From Pilaira anomala (taxonomy: Eukaryota > Mucoromycota > Mucoromycetes > Mucorales > Mucoraceae), in NCBI GenBank assembly GCA_025716855.1, contig JAIXMQ010000017.1, forward strand, positions 1-64,000: a stretch of 64,000 nt of DNA, given 5' to 3'. The notes beneath the pieces were generated by a model that saw only the letters and a list, made by a program, of their open reading frames with translations, was not told where the DNA came from and did not search any database. A program made the position numbers and the translations under genes. Each line of letters begins with the position of its first letter. Position 1 is the stretch's first letter. Shown piece by piece: positions 22,636 to 34,288 of this stretch.

Positions 22636-23526
22636 TTAAGGGGTGCTAGGTCTAGAGTTAGATTTACGTTGTTTTAGAGATAATTTGTTGAATAAGCCAT
22701 CTGTGGATATATCCTCATCTTCACTTGTTGTACTTCCAAATCTTTTTATGCTAAAATTTTTTAACGCTTTCTTTAATTTTTGACCTTCAGGTCTTACAAC
22801 AGCTACTGGCACAGGTGAATGTTGTAAGCAATACTTGGACACACTACCAAGTAACATTCCTTTAAATTCAGATAAACCTCTTGTACCAACAATTAAAAGC
22901 GAGGGCTGGTACATGGCAATCATTTTCTGAATTGTTTCTTGTACTTTACCAATAACGAATTCAATTACTACACCTATCTAGTGATATCATATGTAAGTTT
23001 ACTAATATTGATATCATTAACTAAGCATGCTAACCTCTTTCTCGGATTTTGTATTTCTCATAATTTTATTCATTACTTCCTTTGCTGTTTCTCTAGACAT
23101 CTTCGCTTCGGTTTCTAATTGAGTCGAGATATTTCCCTTTTTATCTATATCTGTTTATTAATGATAATGTATATACAATTAATTTCATTTGCAACTTACC
23201 GTTCATATCTACAGTTACAACCCTTAAGACAATCAGTTCATCACCTTCATCCATGATTTCCTGCGCATACACAAGAGTAAATTAGCTATATACAAATAAA
23301 ATCAATTTTAATATAAATATACATCAGTTGCCCAATCAAGTGCATATTCACTATAATTTGCTAAATCGGTTGCAACCATAAATGTTCGAGAACGTCTTGT
23401 ACGCTTAAATCCGGGTGATTTACCTCTCAAGGTAAATGAATAGTCCGGTAAATCTTTATTTGTCATTGTATCAAATGACACAACTCTAACAAATCTTTCG
23501 TTTTTATCCTCTCCTGCCTTTGCCAT
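22636..23526 (-). CDS. Universal stress protein (UspA) domain protein
   Basis: Four exons (23323-23526, 23200-23260, 23035-23150, 22636-22977) encode 240 residues. After a basic N-terminal region (GKSPGFKRTRRSRTF) comes MVATDLANYSEYALDWA, the first strand and helix of the Usp fold. Later come LIVLRVV and the nucleotide-binding end LLIVGTRGLSEFKGMLLGSVSKYCLQHSPVPVAVVRP, which contains the G-x2-G-x9-G(S/T) motif of ATP-binding Usp proteins. The tail is Ser-rich. Fungal Usp proteins are poorly understood; a stress role is inferred from the family. The gene is head-to-tail with the phosphatase gene, about 0.1 kb apart. Confidence 0.87.
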
Positions 23527-23983
23527 TTTTTATTATTTTAAAGTATTTTAAGAAGTAAAAGAGAAGAGTAAATTTTCCTCACTAGGGTTTTTGTGCATCA
23601 ATTATTTGTGGTTAAATCACCGCGAGACTTTGATGTCATACATACATGATTTTCGTAATGTTTTAGCCAAGGACAGTTGAAAAAAAAAAGACGGGTGGTG
23701 ATAAGATAAAAAGAACGAAAGCTGCATGTAGCAAGTAAACTTTCCAGCCGATTTTACAATCAAAGTTACACGAATTTGACTATTTAGTTTGATAAATATG
23801 TACATGAAATGCATAGTTGTCTAACTCCTATTTAAGAAGGATTATATTGTGTTGACTTGTTAGTACTTTTTGACCACTGTTGCCAGATAACGGCGATAAA
23901 AAGGTAGACCCTAAAAATACAACCAAACGCTATCGCCAAATGAGGAAGGTGATCGGCTCTGGATTTTTTTTTTAAAAAAGACT

Positions 23984-24259
23984 TCATGTTGTTAACTTTA
24001 ATACGTCAACAAAGGCTTTATAACTAATGAGGCTCTCATCGCTTCCGATGTCCACAAGACCCGTCAAATTTTGGTTCTTTATGAAAATGGGTATAAGTAA
24101 ATTCATTTTACCCCTTTTATTTTTTCGCTTTTTCGAAAGCTTTAATTTAAAAGAAACAGTCGTTCGAGGGTTTATCTCAATCTTTCTATTAAGCGTATAA
24201 TCCGTTATCCCAAAGCTCGAAAAGCTTAAAGCGCGTTCTGACTGGGTCAAACACAACAA
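23984..24259 (-). pseudogene. Retropepsin-like retroelement fragment
   Basis: A 91-residue minus frame without an ATG includes LTGLVDIGSDESLISYKAF. This resembles the active-site region of a Ty3/gypsy aspartic protease (a hydrophobic-Asp-Thr-Gly-Ala/Ser pattern followed by Ser-x-Ile-Ser), but with Ile in place of Thr. No Gag, reverse transcriptase or LTR is seen nearby. It is best read as a decayed piece of a retroelement. The assignment rests on one motif and could be chance. Confidence 0.35.
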
Positions 24260-24264
24260 TGAAT

Positions 24265-24900
24265 TTCAATAAAAATTGATTTTCATTGATGAAAGTGCTT
24301 TTGATATTAACATGAGACTGTCTACTGCAAGACCGGCCAGAGGAACACCGGCTGTTGTCATTGCGCCTTCAACGAAAGCTACTATTAGCCATAATTCTTA
24401 GAGCTACTTCTTCACGGGAAGTAATAAATATTGAGATACGAGTTCTGGTACCGCCCAAGAAAATAAAAGTAGTAGGATACGGCAAAATAAAAGCAACTGC
24501 TATAAAGAAGCCTTCTTTTAGTGGAACCAATTCTGGTTACTGCCTTAACTCTATTAAGAAAACATTAGATCAAAAGGATAAATATCCTGAGATGAAAAAA
24601 GGTATTATCTCATTATGAATAACTCGCCTATTCACGATAAGAAAGATAGTGATATTGACAAAATAATTGAGTCTAGAGGTTGTAAATGTGTATACCTTCC
24701 CCATTATTCCCCAGAACTTGATGTAATTGAGCAGTGTACTGGGATAATGTTAAAGGGAAAATGAAGCGAAGTCGCATGGAACTAATCGAAGAGAACCTAT
24801 AAAGTAGAATTAGGGCAGCCAGCAATGAATTATCAGATAGTAACCTCTTCAATTTCTGTGCTCATTCCAAACATATGATGAATAACTGCTTAACTAAACG
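24265..24900 (+). pseudogene. Broken IS630-type transposase
   Basis: Pieces of a DDE transposase occur in order on the plus strand with frameshifts and stops: IFIDESAFDINMRLSTARPA (first Asp present), then a segment REVINIEIRV matching the GVIDISLRKP region of the intact copy, then YYLIMNNSPIH with the second Asp changed to Asn, and CVYLPHYSPELDVIEQ with the Glu retained. Order and spacing fit the intact transposase at 42-1412 and the one at 32.6-33.9 kb. At least one stop and one frameshift separate the pieces. It is an old, inactive copy. Confidence 0.7.
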
Positions 24901-26490
24901 ACCAAGGTAATTTGAGTTTTGAATTTGGTTTTTATGTTTGATCGTTACTTTTTAAGCCCTGTTAGAGGTAACGAACAAAGGAGAAAAAATCAATAGTGCT
25001 GATTTAGCCCAAATGTAGTATTTACCTGCTTCTCGCAAGAGATTACTTTTCATAAAATAAATAATAAAAAGCCCAATTAACCAATTACTGCTTGTAAATA
25101 TTACAAGCAGTCCAGAGATAAAAAATTAACTGATATTATCTTAGTATAAAAGGCAGATTATATTTCGACTAAGATTGGAGGTAATTGACGATCTCTGTTA
25201 GAAATAGGCTCATATACTACATCTGATTTCATTAAATTATTAGGCACCATTTTGTATTTATCACGGACTGTTACTCCTTTGAAGATTTAGTCAAAACAAT
25301 ACATTAAGTAATCTATTAATGGGAAGAGGACTTAAAGGTGAAATATACCTACACTTAGAAAGTAACAAAAATGTTGGCGATCTCAGGTTTCAATAATATG
25401 AGCTTGCTCATTAAATCACTTTCATCCACATCTTTACATGTGAGAGTCCCGACGAAGGAAACGTAAGGATTCTGGATGCCGGGTCAAAGATACATGTAGT
25501 CGTTGGTCTCGCTGATTGTTGTTAATTATGGTGTTAGATCTCATTATTTAAAGGACAAGAAGACCCTGGGAACAGAAAGGAGTACATCGGCGATAATCTT
25601 TCCATATCTTCTGTTGTGAATTTGGGGCAGTTTTGCACTTCGATTTTTGAAATTAAATTAGGATTGAAGGATTAAATCTGCTTACCCTAATTTAAAGAGA
25701 CCTGGTGAGACATTTTATCTTGTGGGCTTTATACTTTCTTTTAAAGCGGCTGACAAGAGTCAATCCTTCGTTACTGTCTTTCATAAATGTACTTTAAAAG
25801 CAAAAAGATTTGAATCCGATTCACCTGTTAAAGAGAGGGGATCAGATTCTCTGACGCGAAAGAGGCAATCCTTTTGCATAGGTCGTACGACGTCATATTT
25901 TTTGTCCAAAACTGGTTTTTTTCTCTTTTGTGATGATAGAAAAAAAAGTCTTGGTTATTCCAAATATAAGGCGGAATAGCGAATCCTTGATACATTATAA
26001 TCTATATACAGTCTAATTTAGAGCAAACATGAAAATGCGTTAAAACTTATCAGATAATAAAACTAATTCTTTATGATAAAATTATATATATCATTTTTTT
26101 TTTACCATTGACAACATGTATTATACGCGTTTTTAAATTTATCTATTTCCTGATATGATTTCTTGTATGTAATCAAACAAGATAATGAAGCAAAATCAGT
26201 AAAAATATTCAAAAGAAGAAAAGCATAAAGAAAAAAGAAAGCAGAAAGAAAGAAGAAAGAAAGTAGAAAGATAAAGAAGTGATTAAATAAACCTGCTTGT
26301 CATGTGAGTATGCGCCAACATCGCACTTTTAACTACAGTCGCATGTGTCTTTTTCCTTTAAAAGCAACTTACAAATGTAATTGATTGGCTGTAATAACAT
26401 TGCAACACGTCATATTAAAGTAGCTATACTTCTTTTTTTTTTTTAATTGATTTACACTATTTGCTTTCTCTCTTTTATATTAAAAAAAAA

Positions 26491-28002
26491 ATGGTAAAGA
26501 TGATGATAGATGTATTAGAAAATAAAAAGTACTAAATGCAAAGTTATTAGGATGCTGAATATGATGTTATTGTTTTAGGTACTGGTTTAACCGAATGTAT
26601 CTTATCTGGTCTTCTTTCTGTTGATGGAAAGAAGGTACTCCATATGGACCGTAATGACTATTATGGTGCCGAGTCTGCTTCTTTAAACTTGACTCAATTT
26701 TATAGCAAGTTCAGACCTGATCAAAAGCCTGCAGAATCCTTAGGTCGTGATCGTGATTGGAATATTGACTTGATTCCCAAGTTTATGATGGCCAATGGTG
26801 AAATCGTTCGTTTTTTGACTCATACTGACGTGACCCGTTATTTGGAATTCAAGCAAATTGCTGGTTCCTACGTTTATAGTGGTGGACGTGTCAGTAAAGT
26901 ACCTGCCAATGCTTCTGAAGCTCTTTCTTCTCCTTTGATGGGTATTTTCGAAAAGCGTCGTATGAAGAATTTCTTGGTTTGGGCTGAAGCTTACAAAGAT
27001 AGCGATCCTAGTACTCATCAAGGTCTTGATATTGATCGCAATACAATGACAGAAGTATTTAAAAAGTTTGGTTTAGCTGCTGGTACTCAAGAATTCATTG
27101 GTCATGCTATGGCTCTTCATTTAGATGACTCTTACCTTAATCAAACTGCTCGTGATACAGTTGAAAAAGTTAGATTATACGCTGCATCCGTTCTTCGTTA
27201 TGGTAAATCTCCTTATATCTATCCTCTCTACGGTTTAGGTGATTTACCTCAAGCATTTGCTAGGTAAATTTTTAATAATTTCATGCAAAAAAAAAAAAAT
27301 ACTAAATTTTTTTATTTATAGACTTTCTGCTGTTTATGGAGGAACTTACATGTTAAATACAGATGCTAAAGAGTTAATTTATAATGACGAAGGAAAAGTA
27401 ATTGGTGTCAAGGCAAATGATGAAACTGTTCATGCTAAAATGGTTATTTGTGATCCTTCTTATGCACCCCTTAATGTCAAGAAGGTCGGTTCCGTTGTTC
27501 GTGCCATCTGTCTTTTGACACATCCTATTCCCAGCACCAACGATAGTGATTCTTGTCAAATTGTTATTCCTCAAAGTCAAGTTGGTCGTAAACATGATAT
27601 TTATATTGCTTGCGTCAGTGATGCTCATATGGTTTGTCCCAAGGGCTATTACTTGGCTATTGTTTCTACTATTGTCGAAACTGCCAATCCTTCTGAAGAA
27701 ATTAAGGAAGGTTTAAAGCTTTTAGGCCCTATTCAAGATGTGTAAGCATTTTATTTATTTATTTTTTTGTTTAAATTTATAATTCTAAATTGTTCTATCT
27801 TATTAGATTCGTTCACGAGTCTCCTTTAGAGGTTCCTATTGAAGATGGTAAGCAAGATAATGTTTATATCTCTCGTTCTTATGATGCTACATCTCATTTC
27901 GAAACTGTTTGTGATGATGTTCATGATATGTGGCGTCGTATTACTGGTGAACCTTTGGTTCTTAAGAAGAGAGAAAATGAGGAAGAAGTCAATGCTGCTT
28001 AA
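26491..28002 (+). CDS. GDI1: Rab GDP dissociation inhibitor
   Basis: Four exons (26491-26493, 26551-27263, 27322-27741, 27807-28002) encode 443 residues, close to the usual length. The first exon is the ATG alone. The intron starts GTAAAGATG, has a TACTAA branch and ends TTATTAG, so the protein reads M-DAEYDVIVLGTGLTECIL. The conserved GDI/REP regions follow: VLHMDRNDYYGAES, the Rab-binding platform with IPKFMMANGEIVRFL and YLEFKQIAGSYVY, the effector-loop region [22 protein letters not shown], and CDPSYAP. GDI extracts GDP-bound prenylated Rab GTPases from membranes and recycles them. The alternative upstream starts are not in frame with this N-terminus. Identification is very secure. Confidence 0.96.
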
Positions 28003-28178
28003 TTTTTTTTTTTTTTTTTTTGCGTAAATCACTATTAATAAAAACTCTTCAGTATACTAAAGTCAAGTTTTTTTATTATTATCAAAGCTAGAATACGTAA
28101 TGATTACCTCTTTTTCGTTTTTTTTTTAAAAAAAAAGGGAACACTAGCTACTATGACATAATTGAATAATAACGAAGA

Positions 28179-30579
28179 TTAAATTGAACAATACTTCATT
28201 AAAAGAATCTGAGCTAAACTCATTGAGCCACTAAGAATATAAATCATATGAAGATTATATGCAGCTTCTCTTGAAAGATCAGTCTCATCTTCCTCCTCTT
28301 CATCTTCTTCGATCTCAGGAACAGGCCATGAATACACTTCGCTTATAGGCTTTTCACTTTGGGTATTAACTTTGTTTTTAGAGGGTAAACACAGGGCCTT
28401 TTCATAATGAGGTACGGCTAAATGAGTCAAACCGATTAAATGGAAAGCACGAGCTAAATTATATTCTGATTCTTGGCAATAACCTGTCAATTTTACGTAT
28501 TCAAGAACAAACATCATACCCTATCATATTATTTATATATTAAAAAAAAACCCCCATATTATCAATGAAATGAAAATAATATTTCTTTACCTGCATGACT
28601 TGTAAATGTCTATCATCTGTCTTACGTTGCATAGCTGCTTGGAGTAAAGAAATACCCAAAGACAACGTAATTAAACGATCAGTAGGCGCTAATGCATAAG
28701 ATCTCATGAAAAATACTATAATCAATGATGGTCAAATATTGTTTTCTCATAAAGCTTCAATGAATAAAATACTTACAAGTAGCAGTAATATGATTTTTGG
28801 TTGCAGCCATGATTTGAGCGAAAATAGATAAAATGACAGGATTGGCATGCTTGGGCTTACGAACAGCCATCTCTGTATTATAAGGATGTCTCAATTGCTC
28901 AGGTACATGATAATATCTGCGATAATCCTGTTCATTTGTTGTAGTGGGGTCGACATCCATTGCTAAAATAGCTTCATTTAACTCCCGAATTTCATCTTCG
29001 TTAGCTTGACTCCCGTTATTTTCTCCAGACTCTTTTCGAGTATTAGCTACCATAGCATCCATTAAACGAATAGTACGCGCGATATATTTCATTTGAGAAC
29101 TTGATGCAAAACAATTAGTTTCTTTTCCGCTACTCATAACAGCTGAATAAATTCGATAAGGATCATTTCTGAATTGATAGTAATTACAAAGCCAACGAAC
29201 ACCTTCTTGCGTAACAAAAGTGTTATTAGTTACTAAACCAATACCTATTTGAAATTATAATAAAATAATTAGTTGATATACGGAATAAACAAGCGATTTA
29301 TTTACCAATCAATGCAAGCTTAATACTAGTTTTCATTTGAACATTATGAAAGAATACATTTGCCTCGTATAACTTTTTCATTAATTCATAAGCCTCTTCA
29401 GTACGTTTGATTATTGCCAACATATAACCATACTATGTTTTTCTTTTAATAAATAAAAACTTCTATTATCCTTTGTTTTTTTTTTTCATACCTTTAAGAA
29501 AACCTCTAACCATCTTGAAAATGGAATATCACGAAATTGTGAAGCAGCTGCAATTTTTTTTTCGTCTTTTTCTTGCTCCAATATGTTTCTTTCTTCCTCG
29601 TTCAAGTCCATGGAATTCAAATCTACTTCTTCTTCTTCAGTTTTGACTCGTGTTCGAAGTCGACTTGCCATTTGATGAGCTGCTAAATTTAATCCTGCAT
29701 CACTTTCATCATTCTTCTTATTCTTCTTTCCTTTACGAAGAGCGTAAAATCCTTCAAATTTCTTTTTCTATTAAATAAAAATATATAATTAGGTCAAGAC
29801 AGGTTTTTCCTAAAATCATTCTATTCTTTACTCTTAAATTTGGATAAAATGCACTTGTGTTGCTAAAATCCTCCCATAAATCTTGTGCAGATTTCATATA
29901 TTCACGAATTAACGATCTATCTGCATCTACTAAATCCTTGCTAATTTTTTCATCCAACAAACTCAATTTCTCAAATAAGCTCTGTACTGTATAACATTGC
30001 TCTTCATTTTGTCGAAGCTTTTCCGCTTGACGAAGGCGATAATATTCAGCCTTTGTTTGATTATTTTCTTCAACAAAGATAGATGCCTTTTTTGACTTGG
30101 CTTTTCTAGCTGATTTAGCTTGGTCGAGTCTTCCTTCAGTTGCAAGAGTATCGCCATTATCATCTTTCCCTTCCAATTTTTTTAATTTACGAGATTCACG
30201 ACTTTTTTGCATCACTAAAAGTAAGAAACAAAAAAAAAAGGAAGGAGGTGAGCATATTAAATTTATGTATTGATTATTTATCTTTACCGAAATCAACTAA
30301 TTGCAAGGCTTCTTCTTCTTTTCCTTGTTCTTCATATACTGTAGCAAGAGACATCATCACATCCAAATTATCAGGTTGTTCATCCAAAACTGATATAATA
30401 ATAGCAAAATATTAATATGGCTTGCGCATATATCCTCATATACATATCTATATATTTACCATTAACATAGAAAATAACAGCGGTTTCCAAGTCACCTATT
30501 TCATGGTAACAATCTGCTGTACGGATTAACAGGTCTACTTCAATTTCCTAGATTTGATGGATATAAAATTTAATTTTAA

Positions 30580-30623
<44 letters not shown>

Positions 30624-32230
30624 CTTACGTTTGAAACATCAATAATTCTTTGAAAAACACCCAATGCTAAGTTATAATGACGATTGTCGTAGTAAGCATA
30701 TGCCACATCTTGATGTAAATCGGGATATAAAGTAGCTGGATATTGTAATAAATATTGGAAATGCCTCTATAAATATTAAACGATTTAATATCCACATACA
30801 CATATAACAATAACAATTATAATAACGTACTGTTCCTAATTGAACTTGATTTAAATAAACTCGACAAACACCCATTCTAACTCTTAATTCAACTGGAAAA
30901 TCAGTACGGGCTTCATCGTCTTCCATATATTCATCATCATCATCAACATGTTCTAGCCACCAAGTTTCATTTTGGCGATGTTGAACTCGTCTTAACCCGT
31001 TTTTAATTGCATCCAGAGCACTTCTATAATCATTTAAAATCAGGTACAATTCACTCAACATATTAATTTCTGAAAATCCAAGTTTATCCGAAAATTCGTT
31101 TTCGTTATCTTCATTATCACTTTCGTCATCTTCGACATCGTCTTTGTGGTACTCAATTGCATCAAGATACATTTGAATAGCTTCCTTTGTTTTACCCTCT
31201 GCACGATATAACTGAGCCAATTCATTGATGACTTTGAAATGATGAGGCATGATTTCCAGAATCTTACTAAAGCCGTTGATTGCATCATTGTTTCTTCCAA
31301 TTTGTTTATAAAGAAAAGATCTATCCCATAATGCATCTACATCTGTAGGTTCAATAAGCAACGCTTTCGAAAAACAATAAATAGCTTGTTTAATAGCCTC
31401 ATTTTCACTATCTTGAACTAGTTAAGAACTGACTCACTTTTTAAAAACACAAAGATCAAACTTACATTGATTTTTGACCTAATTCTTTCCAAAGAGACGT
31501 ATCATTACACATATGAGCAGCTACCATTCTCAATTGAAGTGATTTTTCCTGATTTCCTAATTCTTCGTGAACCAAACCAAGCGTATTCCAGGCAGGATGC
31601 GCATTTGGGTTCTCTTTAATAATTTCTTGTAAAATATCAATAGCAGCACCATAATCTCTTGCAATATATAAACCGTTTGCTTCACCCAATTTCCGTTTGA
31701 TATCATCTGATAAACGTATCTCACCCAACATTGCCCTCTTTTTAGCTGCCTTAGTAAGGTTTTTAAGACCAATACCAGAAGTAATAGCTAGATTATTTTC
31801 AAATTCTTCCATATCCTTTTCTAGTTCGTCCTGACCACCTGTTTTAAGTTTGGCACGTTGCTGAGCTGAATTGTCTAATAATTCACTTTATCAAAGCGTT
31901 AATTTTGGAATACAAACTCTGACAAGAGACTAAATTTAATAGTTACGTGAGTTCATTATCTTCAATGAAAACTTCTTGTTTGGGATCCTTTTCTTCTTCT
32001 TGTTCTATCCAAGCGTCAAGTGAGTCATTGTCATCCTCGTCGTCGTCGTCGTCTAAATCGTGTAAGGGTGGATCCAAATTACTTGTAGGGTCGTCGTCCA
32101 GAGTTTCATTCTCTTGTAAATATCCCTCAAAATCTTCTTCGCCACCCATAAGAAGTTGTGCAAATGACTCTTCTTTCGATATAAATTCCTCTGCTTTTGC
32201 TTTTCCTTTCTCTTCAGTCGATCTCACCAT
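28179..32230 (-). CDS. TFC4: TFIIIC TPR subunit (Tfc4/Sfc4, GTF3C3-like)
   Basis: One long gene broken into a dozen or so exons runs from MVRSTEEKGKAKAEEF (32230) to QILLMKYCSI (28179). An acidic N-terminus with a long Asp run (LDDDDDEDDNDS) precedes TPR arrays: first YIARDYGAAIDILQEIIKE and AWNTLGLVHEELGNQEKSL, then ALWDRSFLYKQIGRNNDAI and VINELAQLYRAEGKTKEAI. A basic/acidic linker (KSRKLKKLEGKDD, later KTEEEEVDLNSMDLNEEE) follows, then a second TPR block ending with FFMRSYALAPTDRLITLSL, GISLLQAAMQRKTDDRH and EYNLARAFHLIGLTHLAVPHYEKAL. This is the architecture of the TFIIIC subunit that recruits TFIIIB to tRNA and 5S genes. Most exon edges were read only approximately. One intron contains a long (TC)n array. 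Confidence 0.88.
30581..30619. repeat. (TC)n microsatellite in TFIIIC-subunit intron
   Basis: About 19 uninterrupted CT dinucleotides lie within an intron. On the coding (minus) strand this is a GA purine tract close to the 5' splice site of that intron. Confidence 0.9.
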
Positions 32231-32255
32231 ATTTCAAAATTGTAAAGAACCTGTT

Positions 32256-32299
<44 letters not shown>

Positions 32300-32605
32300 T
32301 GCCAAATAGTCACAGGGAACTTAAAAATCTTGCATTGGTACACTGTCACAAGTTACTAAAGTTTGAAATATGTCATTAAAGTTGCATTTGAGCAGCCTCT
32401 AGTTAACTGTTATTATCACATTGAAAAAAATTGATATAAAGGATAAAGGTCAAATAGAGTATAATAACGTTTAGATATAAAGAGTTACCTTTATCTTAAT
32501 TTTTAAAATCATGCCACAGTTATCCAGCACTTGCAATCTTGTGAATAGAAATAAAAACAAGCAATTATAAACGTAAAGATTATCAGATCAGTAAGAAAAG
32601 TTTAT
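32231..32605. other. Intergenic with T tract
   Basis: A T run of about 41 nt (32258-32298) lies upstream of the TFIIIC gene on its promoter side. The rest is AT-rich and borders the next transposase. No further features are seen. Confidence 0.5.
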
Positions 32606-33850
32606 TTACATTGATAAATGATTTATAAAATCATGAATCATTGCTGATGAGTATAAAAATATATTTTCAAGTTCACCTAATAATATATTGTTTTTAACTG
32701 CGTCTAATCTTGTGCTTAATGTTTCTTCCTCAAGAAGTTCAGTGCGTTTCAACCTATTCTTGCAAATCTTCCAGAATTGATCAACCGGATTGAGCCTATG
32801 TGCACAATGAGGAAGGTAAATAGAGCGATATCCCCTTTTTTCGAGGTATTCTTGTATGTTCTCTCTTAAGTGTATAGGAGCGTTATTCATAACAATATAA
32901 TAACCTTTAAACTGTCCATCTTGATCCAATAAATTTACGGTATTGTCAACAAATCTAAAGTATGGATCAGTTATAAAATCATTCTGAATGTTGAGAGTTG
33001 ACATCGCCTTTGGTCTTCGTATAGTAATATCTATTACACCTTTGGGTGATATCGCTCCAAATATAGTTGTAGCTTTTGCTCTTGTTGGCTTTGAATTAGT
33101 CGTGCTATTCTTTTCACCTTTTCTTGACCAAGCATAATTCCTCTTCATATTGATATGAAAGACAGACTCATCAACAAACACGCAATTTCTTGTATAGTCT
33201 ATGTTCGAATTTAATAACTTCTGAGTTAATTCGTGTCTTTCTTTTATAATTTCCAAAGTGTCCTGCTCATCAATATTTCGATCTGCTTTTGTAAAACTGA
33301 TTTTCCAATTGTTATTCATATGCTTATGGAGCACACTTTTCGAAATATCAAATGTAGGGAATGCTTTTGTCATTTCATCTATAATCTCTGACATAACAAG
33401 AGATGGTTTCTCATCGATTAATTCAAGTAAAAAATTTTTGTGCTTATCCTCTAATATTAGGTTCTTTTCTTTATTTATCTTTTTTTCCGCAATATCCTTT
33501 GGTTTTTTAGCTTCTGAACTGACCCAATTTTGTGCTGTAGACGAAGCTATATTCAATTCTTTGGCGGCCCCTCGTACAGTCATCCCTTTTTCATATATAT
33601 AAAAAAATAATTTCTCTTTATCCACAAAGGCATGACGTTTATATTTTGTCGCTTTCTCTTGTTCATTTATATCTTTTGGCCTTTTTCGTTTAGGATATTC
33701 TACGGGTGGATTTATGGCTGTATACTGACTATTAGTTATATCACTTTCAGGGGTGCTAATTTCGACATCTGAATAACTGTTGTCCACAAAGAGTCTTTTG
33801 TCTTTTATAGCTTGCACTTCATTGTCACTTTTATTGTGAGTAGATTCCAT
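32606..33850 (-). CDS. IS630-like transposase with altered DDE triad
   Basis: An uninterrupted 414-residue frame starts at the ATG of MESTHNKSDNEVQAIK; the longer track start is not ATG. An N-terminal helix-turn-helix (MTVRGAAKELNIASSTAQNW) is followed by the DDE fold: VFVDESVFHINMKRNYAWSR, FGAISPKGVIDITIRRP, YYIVMNNAPIHLRENIQE and SIYLPHCAHRLNPVDQFW. The first Asp is present, but the second is Asn (VMNN) and the third acid is Asp rather than Glu (NPVDQFW). The usual Ser-Pro motif before Asn-Pro is also altered (HCAHRLNP). With Asn in the second position the enzyme is probably unable to cut DNA. No terminal repeats are obvious in the flanks. Either it is young and newly dead, or it has been kept for DNA binding. 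Confidence 0.85.
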   Translation of the reverse strand: MESTHNKSDNEVQAIKDKRLFVDNSYSDVEISTPESDITNSQYTAINPPVEYPKRKRPKDINEQEKATKYKRHAFVDKEKLFFYIYEKGMTVRGAAKELNIASSTAQNWVSSEAKKPKDIAEKKINKEKNLILEDKHKNFLLELIDEKPSLVMSEIIDEMTKAFPTFDISKSVLHKHMNNNWKISFTKADRNIDEQDTLEIIKERHELTQKLLNSNIDYTRNCVFVDESVFHINMKRNYAWSRKGEKNSTTNSKPTRAKATTIFGAISPKGVIDITIRRPKAMSTLNIQNDFITDPYFRFVDNTVNLLDQDGQFKGYYIVMNNAPIHLRENIQEYLEKRGYRSIYLPHCAHRLNPVDQFWKICKNRLKRTELLEEETLSTRLDAVKNNILLGELENIFLYSSAMIHDFINHLSM

Positions 33851-34288
33851 AATTAAAAGAAAGAAAACCAAAGAGCATGGAATACCTTGAAAGAGAGAAA
33901 GAGAGAAAAAATGGCGATAACTTTAGTGACTAGCTTAAAATTAAAACTGATGCAACGTAATAGAGGTCCGAAGCGAGAGGTCCAACACTTTTAAATAAAC
34001 AAAATATCAATAAAGTAACTAAACATTTATTGTGGTATTATCCTGAGCACTGTTCTCATTAATATCAACGTACTTTATTCTCTATCAAACTTATCTTCAG
34101 AAATATACCCAGCCACAACTTGAAATAATCCTTCAACGTTTTTTTTTTTTTTTTTTTTAATTTAATTTATATACAGAAATAAGACACTCACAGCTTGATA
34201 ATGGCGAGGCCATACACTCTGATATTAATTCTTTGGAGGATATATTTTATTTACATCAATTTTCTTATTTTACATTTGTAGTTATTGA
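33851..34288. other. Intergenic
   Basis: Contains a GA-rich stretch next to the transposase start, a short direct repeat (GAGGTCC separated by GAAGCGA, near 33963-33983) and a T run (34140-34158). This is the 3' side of the DnaJ gene. No gene seen. Confidence 0.45.

Larger units (their letters stand above)
23527..26490. other. Gene-poor region of decayed mobile DNA
   Basis: About 3 kb without an intact gene. It contains a retropepsin-like fragment on the minus strand (near 23984-24259) and a broken IS630-type transposase on the plus strand (about 24265-24900). From 25000 to 26300 there are short stretches with coding-like composition but stops in all frames (for example 25440-25530 and 25722-25979). 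A purine-rich patch (26210-26280) precedes the promoter of the GDI gene. Confidence 0.6.

Noticed and set aside
25722..25979. 85-residue plus frame in the decayed region
   Set aside because: No domain and no ATG with supporting context; surrounding DNA has stops in all frames.
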